Below are positions 10,757-22,603 of a DNA stretch of 64,000 nucleotides, piece by piece. Position 1 is the first letter of the stretch. The number at the start of each line of letters is the position of its first letter. The position numbers and the translations under genes are program-made. The notes under the pieces were generated by a model, which ran no database searches, was not told the DNA's origin, and saw nothing but the letters and a program-made list of their open reading frames with translations. The stretch comes from Tupaia tana (lineage: Eukaryota > Chordata > Mammalia > Scandentia > Tupaiidae): positions 35,917,233 through 35,981,232 of the forward strand of contig JAKSZU010000004.1 in assembly GCA_026018925.1 (NCBI GenBank), given 5' to 3'.

Positions 10757-11021
10757 TTTTTTTTGTTTTTTTTTAAAGAGGTTTTTGCTATAGGGTGCGT
10801 GCGCTCACCAGACAGAGAGAGACGGAGGGATAGAAAGCGAGAAATCACCCCCTAGGGGGGATGGCCACGCCGCAATCCCTTCTCCTCCATTCTCCTCTCG
10901 GTATCTTGGGCAAGCACGCACACGCACCCAGCGTGAGTTTAAGCCACCAAGTCCGGGACTCGAACCGCGGTCGACTACGTGGGAGTCCAGCGACATAGCC
11001 ATTACGCTAACTGCTGGTCCC
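10757..11021 (-). mobile_element. tRNA-derived SINE, long form, young
   Basis: Complete copy ending AACTGCTGGTCCC. Target-site duplication gaaaaaaaaatagtt on both sides. CpGs are well preserved in the head (GAACCGCGGTCGACTACG). Confidence 0.93.
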
Positions 11022-11108
11022 GAAAAAAAAATAGTTGTTAACCTATTATTCTATTCCTAGTGAAAATATCCTTCAAAAATGAGAACACAATATAGACACA
11101 ATATAATT

Positions 11109-11362
11109 TTTTTTTTCTAGAGAGATTTTTGCTATGAGGCACATGTGCTCGCCGGACAGATAAAGAGACAGACAGAAAGTGAGAAATCACCCCCCAGGGG
11201 GGATGGCCATGCCACAATCCCTTCTCCTCCATTCTTCTCTTGGGATCTTGGGTATGCAGGCACAGGTACTTAGCGAGTTTTAAGCCACTGGGTCTGGGGA
11301 CTTGAACTGCAGTCGACTAAGTGGGAGTCCAACAATGTAAGCATTATGTCATCTGGTGATTC
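11109..11362 (-). mobile_element. tRNA-derived SINE, long form
   Basis: AGAGAGATTTTTGCTATGAGGC to ATCTGGTGATTCC. Flanked by the duplication acaatata. Confidence 0.88.
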
Positions 11363-11783
11363 CACAATATAGATATTTTTAAAACAAATAAAAACACACA
11401 GGGTTTGCTCCTATTTAGACTCTTGTTAAAGGAAAATTAGAAGGCTATCTTTCAGGAAGGAAAGAAAAAATAGTGACCCTAGATAGAAGCTCTGAGGTGT
11501 AAGAAAGAACGGAAAGCAAAGAACGGTGGTAAATATATAGATGAATCTGGACGATGCAATGCTGTACATAGCACAACATACAAGTTCTACAAATCTTTTA
11601 AGGAACAAGCTATTCTAATATCACATAAACACATTAAAAAAGGAACAACTCCCAAGCTCAAAATAAGATACTAAAACTCATGGATAATAGGACAAAATAT
11701 AATTACAGACTAGCTTGACCTATGGACATAACTTGAAAAAACTGAAATAAATAGAACCCAGCAATATAAAAGAATAGTATATA

Positions 11784-12048
11784 GGGCCAGCCAGTGGTAT
11801 GATGATTAAGGCTGCTGGATTTAACAAGGCCAACTATGTAGTTTGAGTCCCAGACCCAGAAGCTTGAAAAACAATCTGTGTGTGTGTGTGTGTGTGCCTA
11901 AAATCATGAAAGGAGAGAGAAATGGAGGAAAGGAAACTGTGGTGTGACCATACCCCATGGACCAGGGAGGAGGGGGTCTTTTTCACTTTCTCTTTATCTC
12001 TCTGGTGAGTGCCCATGCCTTCTTGAAAAATTAAAAGACAAAAACAAA
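11784..12048 (+). mobile_element. tRNA-derived SINE, long form
   Basis: Head GGGCCAGCCAGTGGTATG. The GT-rich body segment has expanded to (GT)12. Target duplication agaatagtata / agaatattata. Confidence 0.85.
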
Positions 12049-12219
12049 AAAGAGAATATTATATATAATCATATTAAGGTTTTCCTAAAGATATAAAACT
12101 AGTTTAACATCCACAAATAAATCAGTGTAATTTGTCATTTTAATAGAACAAAGAAGAAAAAAACACATGGCCACCTCAATATATTCAGAAAAGCCAAATG
12201 GTTAAAAAAAATAGAGAGA

Positions 12220-12432
12220 GCTGACCCTGTAACTAGTGGTTAAGGGAGCTGGATCTCACATGGTGGACAGCTTGAAAAACACACCAGGCACTTGTGTGTG
12301 CATGCCCAAATCCCAACAGGATGAAGAACTGGAGGAAGAAGGGATTGTGGCATGGCCATGCCTCAGTAGGGAGTGCTTTCTACCTCTCTCTCTCTGTCTC
12401 TGTATCTTTGGCTAGCACATGTGTGCTCTGGC

Positions 12433-12434
<2 letters not shown>
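12220..12434 (+). mobile_element. tRNA-derived SINE, long form, head with internal deletion
   Basis: The head lacks the B-box stretch (CATGGTGGACAG joins directly to CTTGAAAAACAC). Body and CT tract are typical. It ends in a TA array. Confidence 0.8.
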
Positions 12435-12474
<40 letters not shown>

Positions 12475-12640
12475 TTCATTTTTAAAAGATATATTTTTAT
12501 ATATTATATATACTTCTTTATTTTAAAAATATGTATTTAAATTTTATATTTATGTATACATTTACATATAAATATATTTTTAAAGTATATATATATTCTT
12601 TATAATATATATATAAGAATATATATATTCTTTATTTTTA
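12435..12640. repeat. (TA)n and AT-rich low-complexity DNA
   Basis: TA repeat to 12472, followed by degenerate TATAT/TTAAA sequence. The array sits on the former SINE tail. Confidence 0.9.
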
Positions 12641-13065
12641 AAATCAGCAAACTTGAACTAAAATGGAACTTTAAAGTCAAATAAAGGATTATCTGTAGAA
12701 AATCTACAACAAATATCATGTAGCATAGGTTTAAAGGTTGGTTGCAATGTGAAGTCTGAAATCATAGTTCATACATCTGTACTATGTATTCTGCTATAGT
12801 AGAGGAAGGGGATCGAGGAAAAAAAGAAAGAAGCCAAACATTTAAGGGACACAAAAATGGAAAATTATTTGTTAATGGTAATATGTATAATAATATCTTT
12901 AACTAGACTAATATACAGTGTATTCATGCTGGAATAATTCATTTTGCAAGCTATAATGATATACAGTGATTGAATGTATAAACAATTTTAAATAAATAAA
13001 TAAAAATAAAATGAAAACTTGAACTTCATTCAAGTTTCCCTTTGAATGAAACTTCTACTCATGTA

Positions 13066-13338
13066 ATTTTTTTTTTTTTGAGAGGTTTTTGCTATAGGGC
13101 GTGTGTGCTCGCCAGAAAGACAGAGAGGAGAGACAGAGAGATAGAAAGCGAGAAATCACCCCCCTCCCCCCGGGAGGATGACCACGTCGCAATCCCTTCT
13201 TCTCCATTCTCCTCTAGGGATCATGGGCATGCATGCACACGCGCCCAGCGTGAGTTTAAGTCACCGGGTCCGGGATTCGAACCACGGTCGACTACGTGGG
13301 AGTCCAGCGACATAGCCATTACGCCAACTGCTGGTCCC
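13066..13338 (-). mobile_element. tRNA-derived SINE, long form, young
   Basis: GAGAGGTTTTTGCTATAGGGC to AACTGCTGGTCCC. Intact CpG-bearing head (ACCACGGTCGACTACG). Confidence 0.92.
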
Positions 13339-13670
13339 AAAAACATTACTTTAATAGAACCAAAAGATACAGCTGTGGAGAGAGCTCTTGGCAAGAGCTA
13401 TGAACTCTAGTGGAAGGACAGAGCCAGCCCGTGGCACAGCGACTTTACAAAAAGGGGGAAAATACCTGATCTTGCCCTCCTGCTTGTCTTCCATTGGTCT
13501 GTCTGTGCTCCCTGTTGTTGAACCCAAATGGAAGTTGGAAGGCCAGAGAATCTAGGCACGTCCGGTACATTTGGGCCAACCTTCTTGGGAATGGAGCAGA
13601 TTGGAGCAGAGCGAAAAGCAGATCTGGAGTGATGAAAAGTGGGTCATATGCCCACCAGTGTTTTTCTTTT
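13339..13670. other. unassigned, possibly ancient repeat
   Basis: No gene recognised. A 69-codon plus-strand frame (13494-13703) runs into the next SINE and is not protein-like. Confidence 0.35.
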
Positions 13671-13684
13671 AAAGTAACAAGGAG

Positions 13685-13944
13685 GGACCAGCAGTTAGCG
13701 TAATGGCTATGTAGCTGGACTCCCACATAGTCGACCGCGGTTCATGTCCCGGACCCGGTGGCTTAAACTCACTCCGGGCGCGTGTGCGTGCGTGCCCAAG
13801 ATCCCGAGAGGATAATGGAGGAGAAGGGATTGCGGCATGGCCATGCCCCCTGGGAGGTGATTTCTCGCTTTCTATCTCTCTGTCTCTCTCTGCCTGTCTG
13901 GCGAGCGCACACGCCCTATAGCTAAAACCTCTCCAAAAAAAAAA
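13685..13944 (+). mobile_element. tRNA-derived SINE, long form, young
   Basis: GGGACCAGCAGTTAGCG to GCCCTATAGCTAAAACCTCTCC plus A-tail. Perfect target-site duplication aaagtaacaaggag. Confidence 0.94.
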
Positions 13945-14199
13945 AAAGTAACAAGGAGTTGGAGAGAGAAAACAATGACCAATAACAGATGCATGACTGG
14001 TACAACCCTGCTCCGTGGCTGGTCACAGGCAGAAGTTGGTACTCAAGGCTACGTTTTTCTTGCTCTCATTTCTGTTCTTACAGTCTGCCAGATGGGTGTT
14101 GTTTTTACCCTTCTTGTGCTAGGATCCAGGAGTCCAAAGATGCTTTTGCCTATTTTTCTTTTGTTTTGGTTTGTTGTGAATGTGTTTTTTTAAATTTCC

Positions 14200-14450
14200 T
14201 TTTTCTTTATTCATGATAGAGCTCATGTACACTATGTGAAAGGGAGACAGAGAGGAACACCCTCTGCAGGAGCTGTCACGCCGTGATCCCCTTCCTCAAA
14301 TCCTTGAGCCTGTGGGATCCTGGGCACTTTCACAAGCACATAGCATGTTTCCTGCTGACCAGACGAAGGATCCCAACCGCAGACCTCATGTGGGATCCGA
14401 AGTGCCTTGAGCAGTGCAATACTCATGTGCCATGGAGCAGTTATTGGCCT
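14200..14450 (-). mobile_element. tRNA-derived SINE, ATCATG-tail form
   Basis: Minus-strand copy of a separate SINE form shared with the element at 18.68 kb. Shared landmarks are CTGCTCCATGG in the head, GGATCCCACATG, GTGCCCAGGATC and CTCTATCATGAATAAA at the end. Confidence 0.65.
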
Positions 14451-15265
14451 ACTTTCCGAAAGCAGGTTTGGCAAGACCCAGACTTTGGAGCATATGGGCT
14501 ATGAGACATTTCAGACCACTGGGCCAAGAAGGACTAAAAGGTATTCATTGAGTCCTTGAGCTCTGGACATAGCCCTCTTTGCCCCATCCTACCAGGTAGC
14601 AGCCACCTAATTACTGCTAATAAGGATAGGGGACCCCTTATCTACATACTGGTTCTATGGCCTGAGGAAGAAGTCTTACAGCATAGGGAAATCTTAGCTT
14701 CCATTGCATGGGAACCAGGTCTATGACACTTCCTATTTTTAGATAATGACACTGAAGGTGAGAGTAGTTGAGATATTTGCCTAAGACTACATCATTACAG
14801 AAGAAATGGGGCTAGAACTCTGCCTCCTGGCTTCTGGACTGATTTATTTCCCACACGTTGTGGGAGTACCTCTGCATCTTATCACTGTAACAGGTGGACA
14901 TAGAAAATAGCAATAACTGAATGTTCAACTATGATAAAGGTGACTCAGGAGAGAGAGAAACGCCTAGTAGCAGATGTCCTCTAAACATTAAGGCACTGTA
15001 GAAAATAACAAGACATTTGTCATCCTGCCGGCTCACTGTGCCAAGCCACAGGAGTGAAGATATTTTGCCCTGTGTTTTTCCAAAGTAGGACCTTTTCCAA
15101 AACAATGCAGTTTGATGACTACTTGGATACGTTTTAATGTGTTTGCTGATGAATTTCCTTGGTACTGGAAAATAGTAATTTTTTTTTTTTTCTTTTTGGG
15201 TAATATCACTTCTTTAATCCCCCAGGCGAGCTCACATTGCCTTTTTCCTTCTTTTTTGGTTGCAG
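14451..15265. other. mostly unassigned; MIR inside
   Basis: Apart from the MIR at 14735-14850 no gene or repeat was recognised. A T-rich run lies at 15180-15196, and a polypyrimidine tract leads to the candidate exon at 15266. Confidence 0.4.
14735..14850 (-). repeat. MIR fragment
   Basis: AATGACACTGAAGGTGAGAG, then CCTAAGACTACATCA and GGGGCTAGAACTCTG match the antisense MIR order. Confidence 0.65.
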
Positions 15266-15378
15266 AGAAGTTCATACTAGTGGAGCAATTAAGGGCTCTT
15301 TCTAATTCAGAAAGTATGAACAAGATGGATATTCCAGTGCACTCACAAGGGTTTCAGAACCTTATGTCAGGGGAGTTC
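15266..15378 (+). other. candidate orphan exon (113 nt)
   Basis: A pyrimidine-rich acceptor (CCTTCTTTTTTGGTTGCAG) precedes an open 113-nt block. A GTAAGT donor follows at 15379. Translation in the open frame gives 37 residues beginning EKFILVEQLRALSN after a split codon (2 nt + 37 codons). I do not recognise the protein. Splice signals of this quality do occur by chance, and the donor has TTC rather than CAG before it. Could equally be a non-coding RNA exon or nothing. Confidence 0.25.
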
Positions 15379-15657
15379 GTAAGTGCTTCTCCATTTTAGG
15401 ATTTTCATAGCCTTTCAGGGGCCCAGTTAACTGGTCAGTAAGTGGTAGTGTGAGGACGTGAGACAGGGAGGTGGTAGAGGAAGAACTGAAGAAATGACAG
15501 TGAGTTAGCCGTAGTGGGGCTGGTGGCTCTTCAACCTTCTTAACAGATTCTCTGCTTTACTGCTTTCGTTATGGTTTTAGTTTAAGAGAAAGAAGTCACC
15601 TGCACCCTTGAGCTAAATTCGATGGAATGAAGAACTTTATTACAAAACTTTATGAGA

Positions 15658-15931
15658 GGGACTAGCAGTTGGTGTTATGGCTATGTCGCTGGACTCCCAT
15701 GTAGTCAACCGCGGTTCAAGTCCCGGACCCAGTGGCTTAAACTCACACCAGGTTCATGTATGTGTGTGCCCAAGATCCCGAGAGGAGAATGGAGGAGAAG
15801 GGACTGTGGCGTGGCCATCCCCCCGGGGGGTGATTTCTCGCTTTCTGTCTCTATGTCTCGCTCTTTCTTTCTGGCAAGCACACACACCCTATAGCAAAAA
15901 CCTCTCAAAACAAAACAAAACAAAACAAAAC
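15658..15931 (+). mobile_element. tRNA-derived SINE, long form
   Basis: GGGACTAGCAGTTGGTG to ATAGCAAAAACC, then a tail of (CAAAA)n. Target-site duplication acaaaactttatgag flanks it. Confidence 0.93.
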
Positions 15932-15996
15932 CACAAAACTTTATGAGAAAGGAGTTAAGGCCGGAAATAAATGGCTTATAAATATACTCCACTGAA

Positions 15997-16253
15997 GGAG
16001 GGGCAGTAGATGATGTAGCAGTTATGTCACTGAACTCCCACATGGCCAACCATGGTTCAAGTCCTGGACCCAGTGGCTTGAAACTCATGCTGGGCACATG
16101 TGCATACATGCACAAAATCCTGAGGGGAGAATGGAGGAGAAAGGATTGTGGCATGGCAATCCTTCCTGGCGGTGATTTCTCACGTTCTGTGTCTCTCCAG
16201 TGAGCTCATGCACCCTATAGCAAAACTTTCTCTATTGGAAAAAAAAAAAAAAA
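15997..16253 (+). mobile_element. tRNA-derived SINE, long form
   Basis: Head GGGGCAGTAGATGATGTAGC, B-box CATGGTTCAAGTCC, and CTATAGCAAAAC followed by an A15 tail. Confidence 0.85.
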
Positions 16254-16600
16254 GATGAGGGACAGAACCTTGAACAACTTAATCACCTAGTCAATAGCAT
16301 CACTAGGGTGAAGTATCTTGCTGAGAAAGAGAAAAACAACTTCACACAATCGTGCTGTGCTAAATTGCTGATTGGGAAAATGAACACAGAATTTTGTTTA
16401 GGGCTATTGATGCTATATAAAACTAATCGGAAGAATTCAGTCTATTTTTAGGTTGTGGGGAAAGATATTTTTAGATAGGACAGCTTTTCACACTAAATCA
16501 TGTACATTCAGTGGGTGCTTTATTTTCCTCAATAGAAATAAGACAACAGCAAATATTTAAGATACAGTATTCTTTTTTTAAAAGTGCATCAGTCTTAAAA
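16254..16600. other. unassigned AT-rich sequence
   Basis: Nothing recognised. Confidence 0.35.
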
Positions 16601-16780
16601 TTCAGTTCAGTAAGTTTTGACAATTTTACACACTCGTGTAGCTACCACCTAAAATAATGGGGAGTTCCCTCATCTTGTCCCTTCCTAGTCCTTCCTTCTC
16701 ACTGAGGCGACCAGTTTCTAATTTCTGTCACCATGGATTAGTGTGCCAGATCTTGGACTTCATATAAATGGAGACGCACC

Positions 16781-17027
16781 TTGGCCAGCCCATGGCCTGG
16801 TGGTTAAAGGAGCCAGATCACACATGGACAACTGTGGGTTCAAGTCCCAGCCCCAGTAGCTTGAAAAACACACTAGGCATGTGTACATGAGTGCCCCAAA
16901 TCCTGACAGGATGGAGAGAGGGAGGAGAAGGGATTGCAGCATGACCATGCTTCTTTGAGGGGTGCTTTCTCTTTTTCTGTTTCTTTCTCTCTATGGTGAG
17001 TGCATATACCCTCTAGCAAATAAAAAA
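16781..17027 (+). mobile_element. tRNA-derived SINE, long form
   Basis: TTGGCCAGCCCATGGCCTGG head, GGGTTCAAGTCCC B-box, ending CCTCTAGCAAATAAAAAATAAA. Older-looking, GCC-type head. Confidence 0.82.
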
Positions 17028-17256
17028 TAAATGAAGTCATACTATATATACCATTTCACGTCTGTTTTTCTTTTCCACTCAACATCTTTCTAGAGTTCAT
17101 CCATGCTTTTGCACGTATCAGCAACTGACTCCCTTTGCTGCCAGATGCAGATTCCTCTGCGTGAACATATTGCAAGGAGTTTATCCATTCTCCTGTTGAC
17201 AGACACTGAACTGTTTTCCATTTTTAGCTATTATGAATATGACAGCTATAAGCATT

Positions 17257-17496
17257 TTTTTTTTCAGATATTTTTACTATAGGACACGTGCACTTGCCAG
17301 AAAGACAGTGAAACAGAATGTGAGAAATCACCCCCCCCCCCCCCCAGGGAGGATGGCCATGCCACAATTCCTTCCCTTCTGGATTTTGGGTATGCACCCA
17401 CAAACACCCACTGTGTTTCAAGCCACTAGGTCCGGGACTCAAGCAGCGATCGACCCTGCGTCCAGCACCTTAACCACTATGCTACCTGCTGGCCCT
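17257..17496 (-). mobile_element. tRNA-derived SINE, long form
   Basis: Poly-T, ATATTTTTACTATAGGAC, body with a C18 run (17329-17346), head ending CCTGCTGGCCCT. Perfect target-site duplication gctataagcatt from the host L1. Confidence 0.93.
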
Positions 17497-17512
17497 GCTA
17501 TAAGCATTCTTA

Positions 17513-18125
<613 letters not shown>

Positions 18126-18510
18126 GTGGATGTATATTTTCATTCTTTTGGATGTGTACCTTGGAGTAGAATCGCTGGTCACATGGTAACTCTGTATTTA
18201 ATTATTTGAGAAACTCCAAATTGTTTTCCAAAACACCTACACTATTTTACATTTCCATCAGCAATGTACAAAGGGTCCAACTTTTCTATATCCTTGCCCA
18301 CATGTGTGTTCTCCATATTTTTGATTGTAGACATTTTAAGGAGTATGAAGTGGTACCCACTGGGCTTTTGCATCGCATTTCCTTTATGATTAATGACATT
18401 GAGCATCTTAAGAGCTTATCAGCCATTTGTACATATTCCTTGGGAAAATGTTTATTTAAATTCTTCATCTGTTTTTATTTGGATTATTTGCGTTTTTCCT
18501 ATTGAGTCCT

Positions 18511-18681
18511 AGTTGACTTTAACACTGGCTGAGTTAAACTGATTAAGTATGTTACATCAGATATGCCTCTTCCAGTAAATAGTAGCAGCAAACCAACCTA
18601 TACCAGCTTAAGCACACATGGGCTTTGTTCTATCATAGAACTGAGGGTTTCTGGCAGTAATTCTGGCTTTAAGAATGACCT
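18511..18681. other. unassigned
   Basis: Short stretch after the L1; nothing recognised. Confidence 0.35.
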
Positions 18682-18995
18682 GATCCAGACACTGCTCCAT
18701 GGTGTGATGATAATGTTTTGCCCAATAAGGGCTGGATCCCACATGGTGACTGCAGTTGGAATCTCTGGACCAAACACGCCAGCCTGAAACACACTGGGCA
18801 CACGCATGAGTGCCCAGGATCAAATGGACTGAAGGACTGGAGAAAGTGGTACGCTGTGACCAGAGCCCTGGGGGTGCTCCTCTCTCTCTCTTTCTCTCTC
18901 TGTCTCTCTGTCTCACACGTGCATGCACATACTCTATCATGGATCTCTGTTTTGCGTATGTGTGCACATGCTCTATCATGGATAAAGGGAAAAAA
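18682..18995 (+). mobile_element. tRNA-derived SINE, ATCATG-tail form
   Basis: Sister copy of 14200-14450. CTGCTCCATGG, GGATCCCACATGG, GTGCCCAGGATC, long CT tract, then CTCTATCATGGAT. The end motif occurs twice (18936 and 18972), a short tail duplication of about 35 bp. Confidence 0.65.
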
Positions 18996-19111
18996 AATTT
19001 AAACCTGCAACAAGACCTGGTTTCTCCCTGCTCATCTCTTGGCTCTTTCCATTGTGTGTGCACCATTCTTGGATAGGCCTCCCCAAACAGATCAGCAAGA
19101 TGGCTCCTGCA

Positions 19112-19299
19112 AGGCCAGGTAATGGCATAGTGGTTAAGCACTGGATTTGCACATGGCTGACCGCGGTTCGAGTCCCAGACCTTGTGGTTTGAAAATCACA
19201 CTGGGGTGTATGTGAGTGTGCATGTGTGCCCAAAATTCCAGGAAGAGAATGGAGGAGAAAGGATTGTGGTGTGGCCATCCATCCTGAGGGTGATTTCTC

Positions 19300-19336
<37 letters not shown>

Positions 19337-19408
19337 AGTCTGTTTCTCTCCAGCAAGCAGCAAACACACACACTCTATCGCAAAAACCTAAAAACAAACA
19401 AACAAAAC
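19112..19408 (+). mobile_element. tRNA-derived SINE, long form
   Basis: AAGGCCAGGTAATGGCATAG head, CGCGGTTCGAGTCCC B-box, CT expanded to (CT)13, CTCTATCGCAAAAACC, (AAAC)n tail. Target duplication aagatggctcctgc / aagatggctccagc. Confidence 0.92.
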
Positions 19409-19738
19409 AAGATGGCTCCAGCTGAGGCCACACATTCTCCCAGGTTCAGGCTAGCTGGCCAAAACTTCTTGGTCCTGATGGATTACAGACCAATCTCAGT
19501 TGCAGTGGCAATTTGGGGGATCCGTAGGCCCCATTCCTAACGCCAGCATTAGAACCCACACAAAACACATGGGTTGCAAGTGGGGGAGGAGGGACTTCTC
19601 CAGAGAGAAATTAGACAATGTTTTCAAAAGAAGAGGCAACTACGCAAGAGGGTAGGGCCACGGGTAAATATTATTATTGCTACATATTGCTAAAGGCAAG
19701 AGAAAAATTAGGCAGCACTATAGTCATGAACAAGCTGC
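19409..19738. other. unassigned
   Basis: Nothing recognised. Confidence 0.35.
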
Positions 19739-19925
19739 TAAGTATGGAGTCAGAAGACCTGGTTTGAATCCTTGCTTCACTACTTGCAAGCACTATATCC
19801 TTAGAAAAAAAATCATTTCACCTTCCAAATCTAAGCCATAAAGCAAAAATGACCTTCAAGTACAATTCTGGCATCCTAGGTTAGTGCTAGAAATATAAAT
19901 GCATGAAAGTGCCTGGCACGCAAAG
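19739..19925 (+). repeat. MIR
   Basis: GGAGTCAGAAGACCTGGTTTG, CTTGCTTCACTACTTGC, and AAGTGCCTGGCACGCAAAGG follow MIR sense order. Confidence 0.8.
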
Positions 19926-19929
19926 GATT

Positions 19930-20466
19930 CTCACTTGGAAATCCTGGGTCATAACTTCTACCTGCCTCCCATGGATAGGCAGAAGTATAGCTCACCTCAG
20001 AGCTACAACCTTCCCAGCCAGCGTTTGCTTTCCAGATGGGATTTTAGAGAAAATCTTTGAAACCATGCCGTATGGAGCCCCAAACTGCAACTTCAGCTAT
20101 GTGGTTAGAGGACAGTCCTCTCCACCCTGAGACTGGTGCTGGTCAGGATGCCAGGAGAGCGCCTGAGCCAGGCAGTGGCCCTGGAGCACAGCTGGGAGTG
20201 GAAGACAGGGCTGCTCATCTCAGGTGGAGGCCTAGGAAACGTCTGCAGGCGATCTCAGATTCCCACAGCTGGACTTCCAGGAATGAAAGTAAGTGCCGTC
20301 CCCCAACCCCCAGCCCCAACACATGTGGTCCTCTGGATTCCAGTCTGGTGACACAGCAGGAGGCTCCTCATTGCTCAGAACTTGGTGAAGGTTTTGGAAA
20401 GCTCCACTGATGATCCAAAATTTCCATGTAAGAAATGTTTTGGACGAGGAGTGGGAGTGGTACAGG
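19930..20466. other. unassigned; weak splice-donor-like site
   Basis: Two overlapping plus-strand frames (20057-20410 and 20136-20351) have no recognisable protein. ATGAAAGTAAGT at 20283-20294 matches a donor, but no convincing acceptor was found. Confidence 0.35.
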
Positions 20467-20469
20467 CAG

Positions 20470-20742
20470 TGGCAGGGAGGCCAAGGTGGCTGGATCCCAC
20501 ATGACCAACTGTGCAGTTTGAGTCCCAGACCCAGAGGCTTGAAAGACCCACCCGGTGTCTGTACATGTGTGCCCAAAATCCAAAGAAGAGAATGGGAGAG
20601 AAAGGACTTTGGCGTGACCATTCTCCTGGGGCGTGATTTCTCACTTTTTCTCTCTCATTCTCTCCTCCCCCCACCCCGCGCCCCCGCTCCAGCTAGCATA
20701 TATACCCTATAGCAAAAAAGAAAGAAAAAAGAAGAAAATAAA
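20470..20742 (+). mobile_element. tRNA-derived SINE, long form
   Basis: Head CAGGGAGGCCAAGGTGGCTGG (first bases drifted), CAGTTTGAGTCCCAG B-box, body, CCTATAGCAAAAAAG tail. Confidence 0.82.
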
Positions 20743-20811
20743 TGTTTAGGGGCAACAATCTGGCTGAAATGAGTATCTAGACGAATTGTTTTGGAAATTT
20801 TGAATTTTTCT

Positions 20812-21074
20812 TATTTTTAAAAATTTGCCAGAGGGCATGTGTGCTCATCAGAGAGAGAGAGAGAGAGAGACAGAGAGAAGGAAAGTGAGAAAGAACCTCA
20901 CAGTGGAGCATAGTCACACTGCAATCCCTTCTCCATTTCTCCGTCCTTGGGATTTGGGGCACGCGCATGCCCACCCTCACTGTGCTTCTCGAGCTGCTGA
21001 GGCTGGGGCTCTAACCAGGCAGTTGGCCCTGTGAGATCTGGCTCCTTTAACCACTAGGCCATGGGGCTGGTCCC
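20812..21074 (-). mobile_element. tRNA-derived SINE, long form
   Basis: ATTTTTAAAAATTTGCCAGAGGGC to CATGGGGCTGGTCCC. First of three consecutive minus-strand SINEs. Confidence 0.85.
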
Positions 21075-21079
21075 TGTTT

Positions 21080-21357
21080 GCATTTATTTGTTTATTTGTT
21101 TATTTATTTTTTTATTTTTGGTCATGGGACGCACACACTCGCTAGAGAGGGACAGTGAGAAGGAAGGTAAAAACTCACCCCCTCATCAGGGAGAATAGCG
21201 TCACTACAATTCCTTCTCCTCCATTCTCCTCCTGGGATTTCGGGCATGCACACATACATGCCCGGCATGATTTTCAAGCCATAAAGCCAAGGACTCCAGC
21301 TGGGGTTGGTCATATGGGAGTCCAGCACCTGAACCACTTATGCCACCTGCTGGCCCC
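21080..21357 (-). mobile_element. tRNA-derived SINE, long form
   Basis: (TTTA)n tail complement, TTTTGGTCATGGGACGC, head ending CCACCTGCTGGCCCCC. Confidence 0.87.
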
Positions 21358-21372
21358 CTCATTGGCATTTTT

Positions 21373-21620
21373 AAAAAGTTTTTTGCTATAGGGTGCATGC
21401 GCTTGCCAGAAAGAGAGAGACAGAGAGAGAAAGTGAGAAATCTCCCTCCGGGGTGTGTGTGTGTGTGTGTGTGTGGTCACACCATAATCTTTTCTCGTTC
21501 TGGGATTTTGGGCCTGCACACACACGTGCCTGGTGTTTCAAGCCACTGGGTCCAGAACTTGAAACGCAGTTGGCTGTGTGGGAGTTCAGCACCTTAACCA
21601 CTGTGCCACCTGCTGGCCCC
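21373..21620 (-). mobile_element. tRNA-derived SINE, long form
   Basis: AAAGTTTTTTGCTATAGGGTGC to CACCTGCTGGCCCC, with a (GT)11 expansion at 21453-21474 in the body. Confidence 0.88.
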
Positions 21621-22369
21621 CATTTAGCATATTTAGCAAATTCATTTCGCTCAGATTATATACTATTTGAGATGGTTTCAAATAGGGCCTAGAAACTTTG
21701 ATCACCCCTTGACACCATCATAGTCTGCCCTCCTCCATTTTCATGACCCTATTGATATTGGAGTTGGTAGAGGCAGAACAAATTTTTCATGTGTATTTTT
21801 CCTGTCCCTGTCAGTCTGGTTCCTCTGAGAAACAGACAGACACCAGGATCGGGCCAGAGGCATAAGCAATGTACTTAGGTGTGTGTGGGGACCAGGTCGG
21901 GGGAAGGGAATGGGGGAGAGGCATCTGTGAAAGGCAAAAGGAAGAGGAAGTTAGAGCAGGAGGCAGAGAAAGGCTGTGGTGCAGCTCTGCAAACGTCCTG
22001 GCCAGCCTATAGGGAGCTCTGGCACAGAGATGGCCCTTTAAGGAGTCACATGCTGGTCTGTAGAGCAGTGGGTATGCTCTAGGACCCCTGCCACACCCAG
22101 GCATTGGCTGCGGGTTCTCTGGAAGAAAGTGCTGCACCCTGGATGCTGAGGGGGACCCAGAGGTGCTGCAGCTGTCAGCTTTCTGTACTCCCAGAGGCAG
22201 GGTCTTTCCTAAAGGGGTATGCATGGGACACCTCGGCAGGTGCCACCCCACCCAACTACCATCTGGCCATTCTGCTCTTGCAGAAAGCTCACCGCAGGGC
22301 CGTAGAGCGTGGGCTGTGGCTCCTTTTATGACCCCTTGGCACGAACCCTCCATGAGTCGCCTATACTGT
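21621..22369. other. unassigned
   Basis: The 180-codon minus-strand frame (21811-22353) was examined and has no family signature. Composition is locally GC-rich. Possibly an old LTR or LINE remnant. Confidence 0.35.
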
Positions 22370-22545
22370 GGGTTTCCTATCTCTGAAGTGTTTACTCTGC
22401 CTGGAATGCTTTTCCCTCGATCATTTTCCCTAGTGACTCAATCCCTTGTCACCTTCAGGTCTTTACTCAGGTGTCACATTATCAGTGAGTCATTCCTTGA
22501 TGGTCCATTTAAAATGGCAACCCCCTCACAACCCTTTTCTTTGTT
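22370..22545 (+). repeat. L2 3'-end fragment
   Basis: CTCTGCCTGGAATGCTTTTCC, CACCTTCAGGTCTTTACTCAG, TGTCACATTATCAGTGAGTC and ATTTAAAATGGCA follow L2 sense order. Confidence 0.8.
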
Positions 22546-22565
22546 TCTTCCATGAGTGAGAGAGA

Positions 22566-22603
<38 letters not shown>

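Larger units (their letters stand above)
9570..12780 (+). mobile_element. older L1 (ORF1-like and ORF2 regions), heavily interrupted
   Basis: Sense L1/HAL1-like sequence. ORF1-region motifs include CCAGAAGGCGAAGAGAGAGA, ATATTTGAAGACATACTG, CAAGAAGTCAAACTAATCC and, further on, CTAGTGAAAATATCCTTCAAAAATGA. ORF2-region motifs include GTTTAACATCCACAAAT and GAACTTTAAAGTC near 12.65 kb. It is split by a polypurine tract and five SINEs. No open frame survives. Confidence 0.65.

Noticed and set aside
15677-16154. 149-codon minus-strand frame and the many 60-130-codon frames with repeated HSPLRILG- or SRFLSLCLSLS-like peptides
   Set aside because: These are translations of the SINE body and CT tract; the same peptide recurs at every copy.
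20057-20410. Exon ending at GTAAGT (20286)
   Set aside because: No acceptor with a pyrimidine tract upstream and no recognisable peptide.
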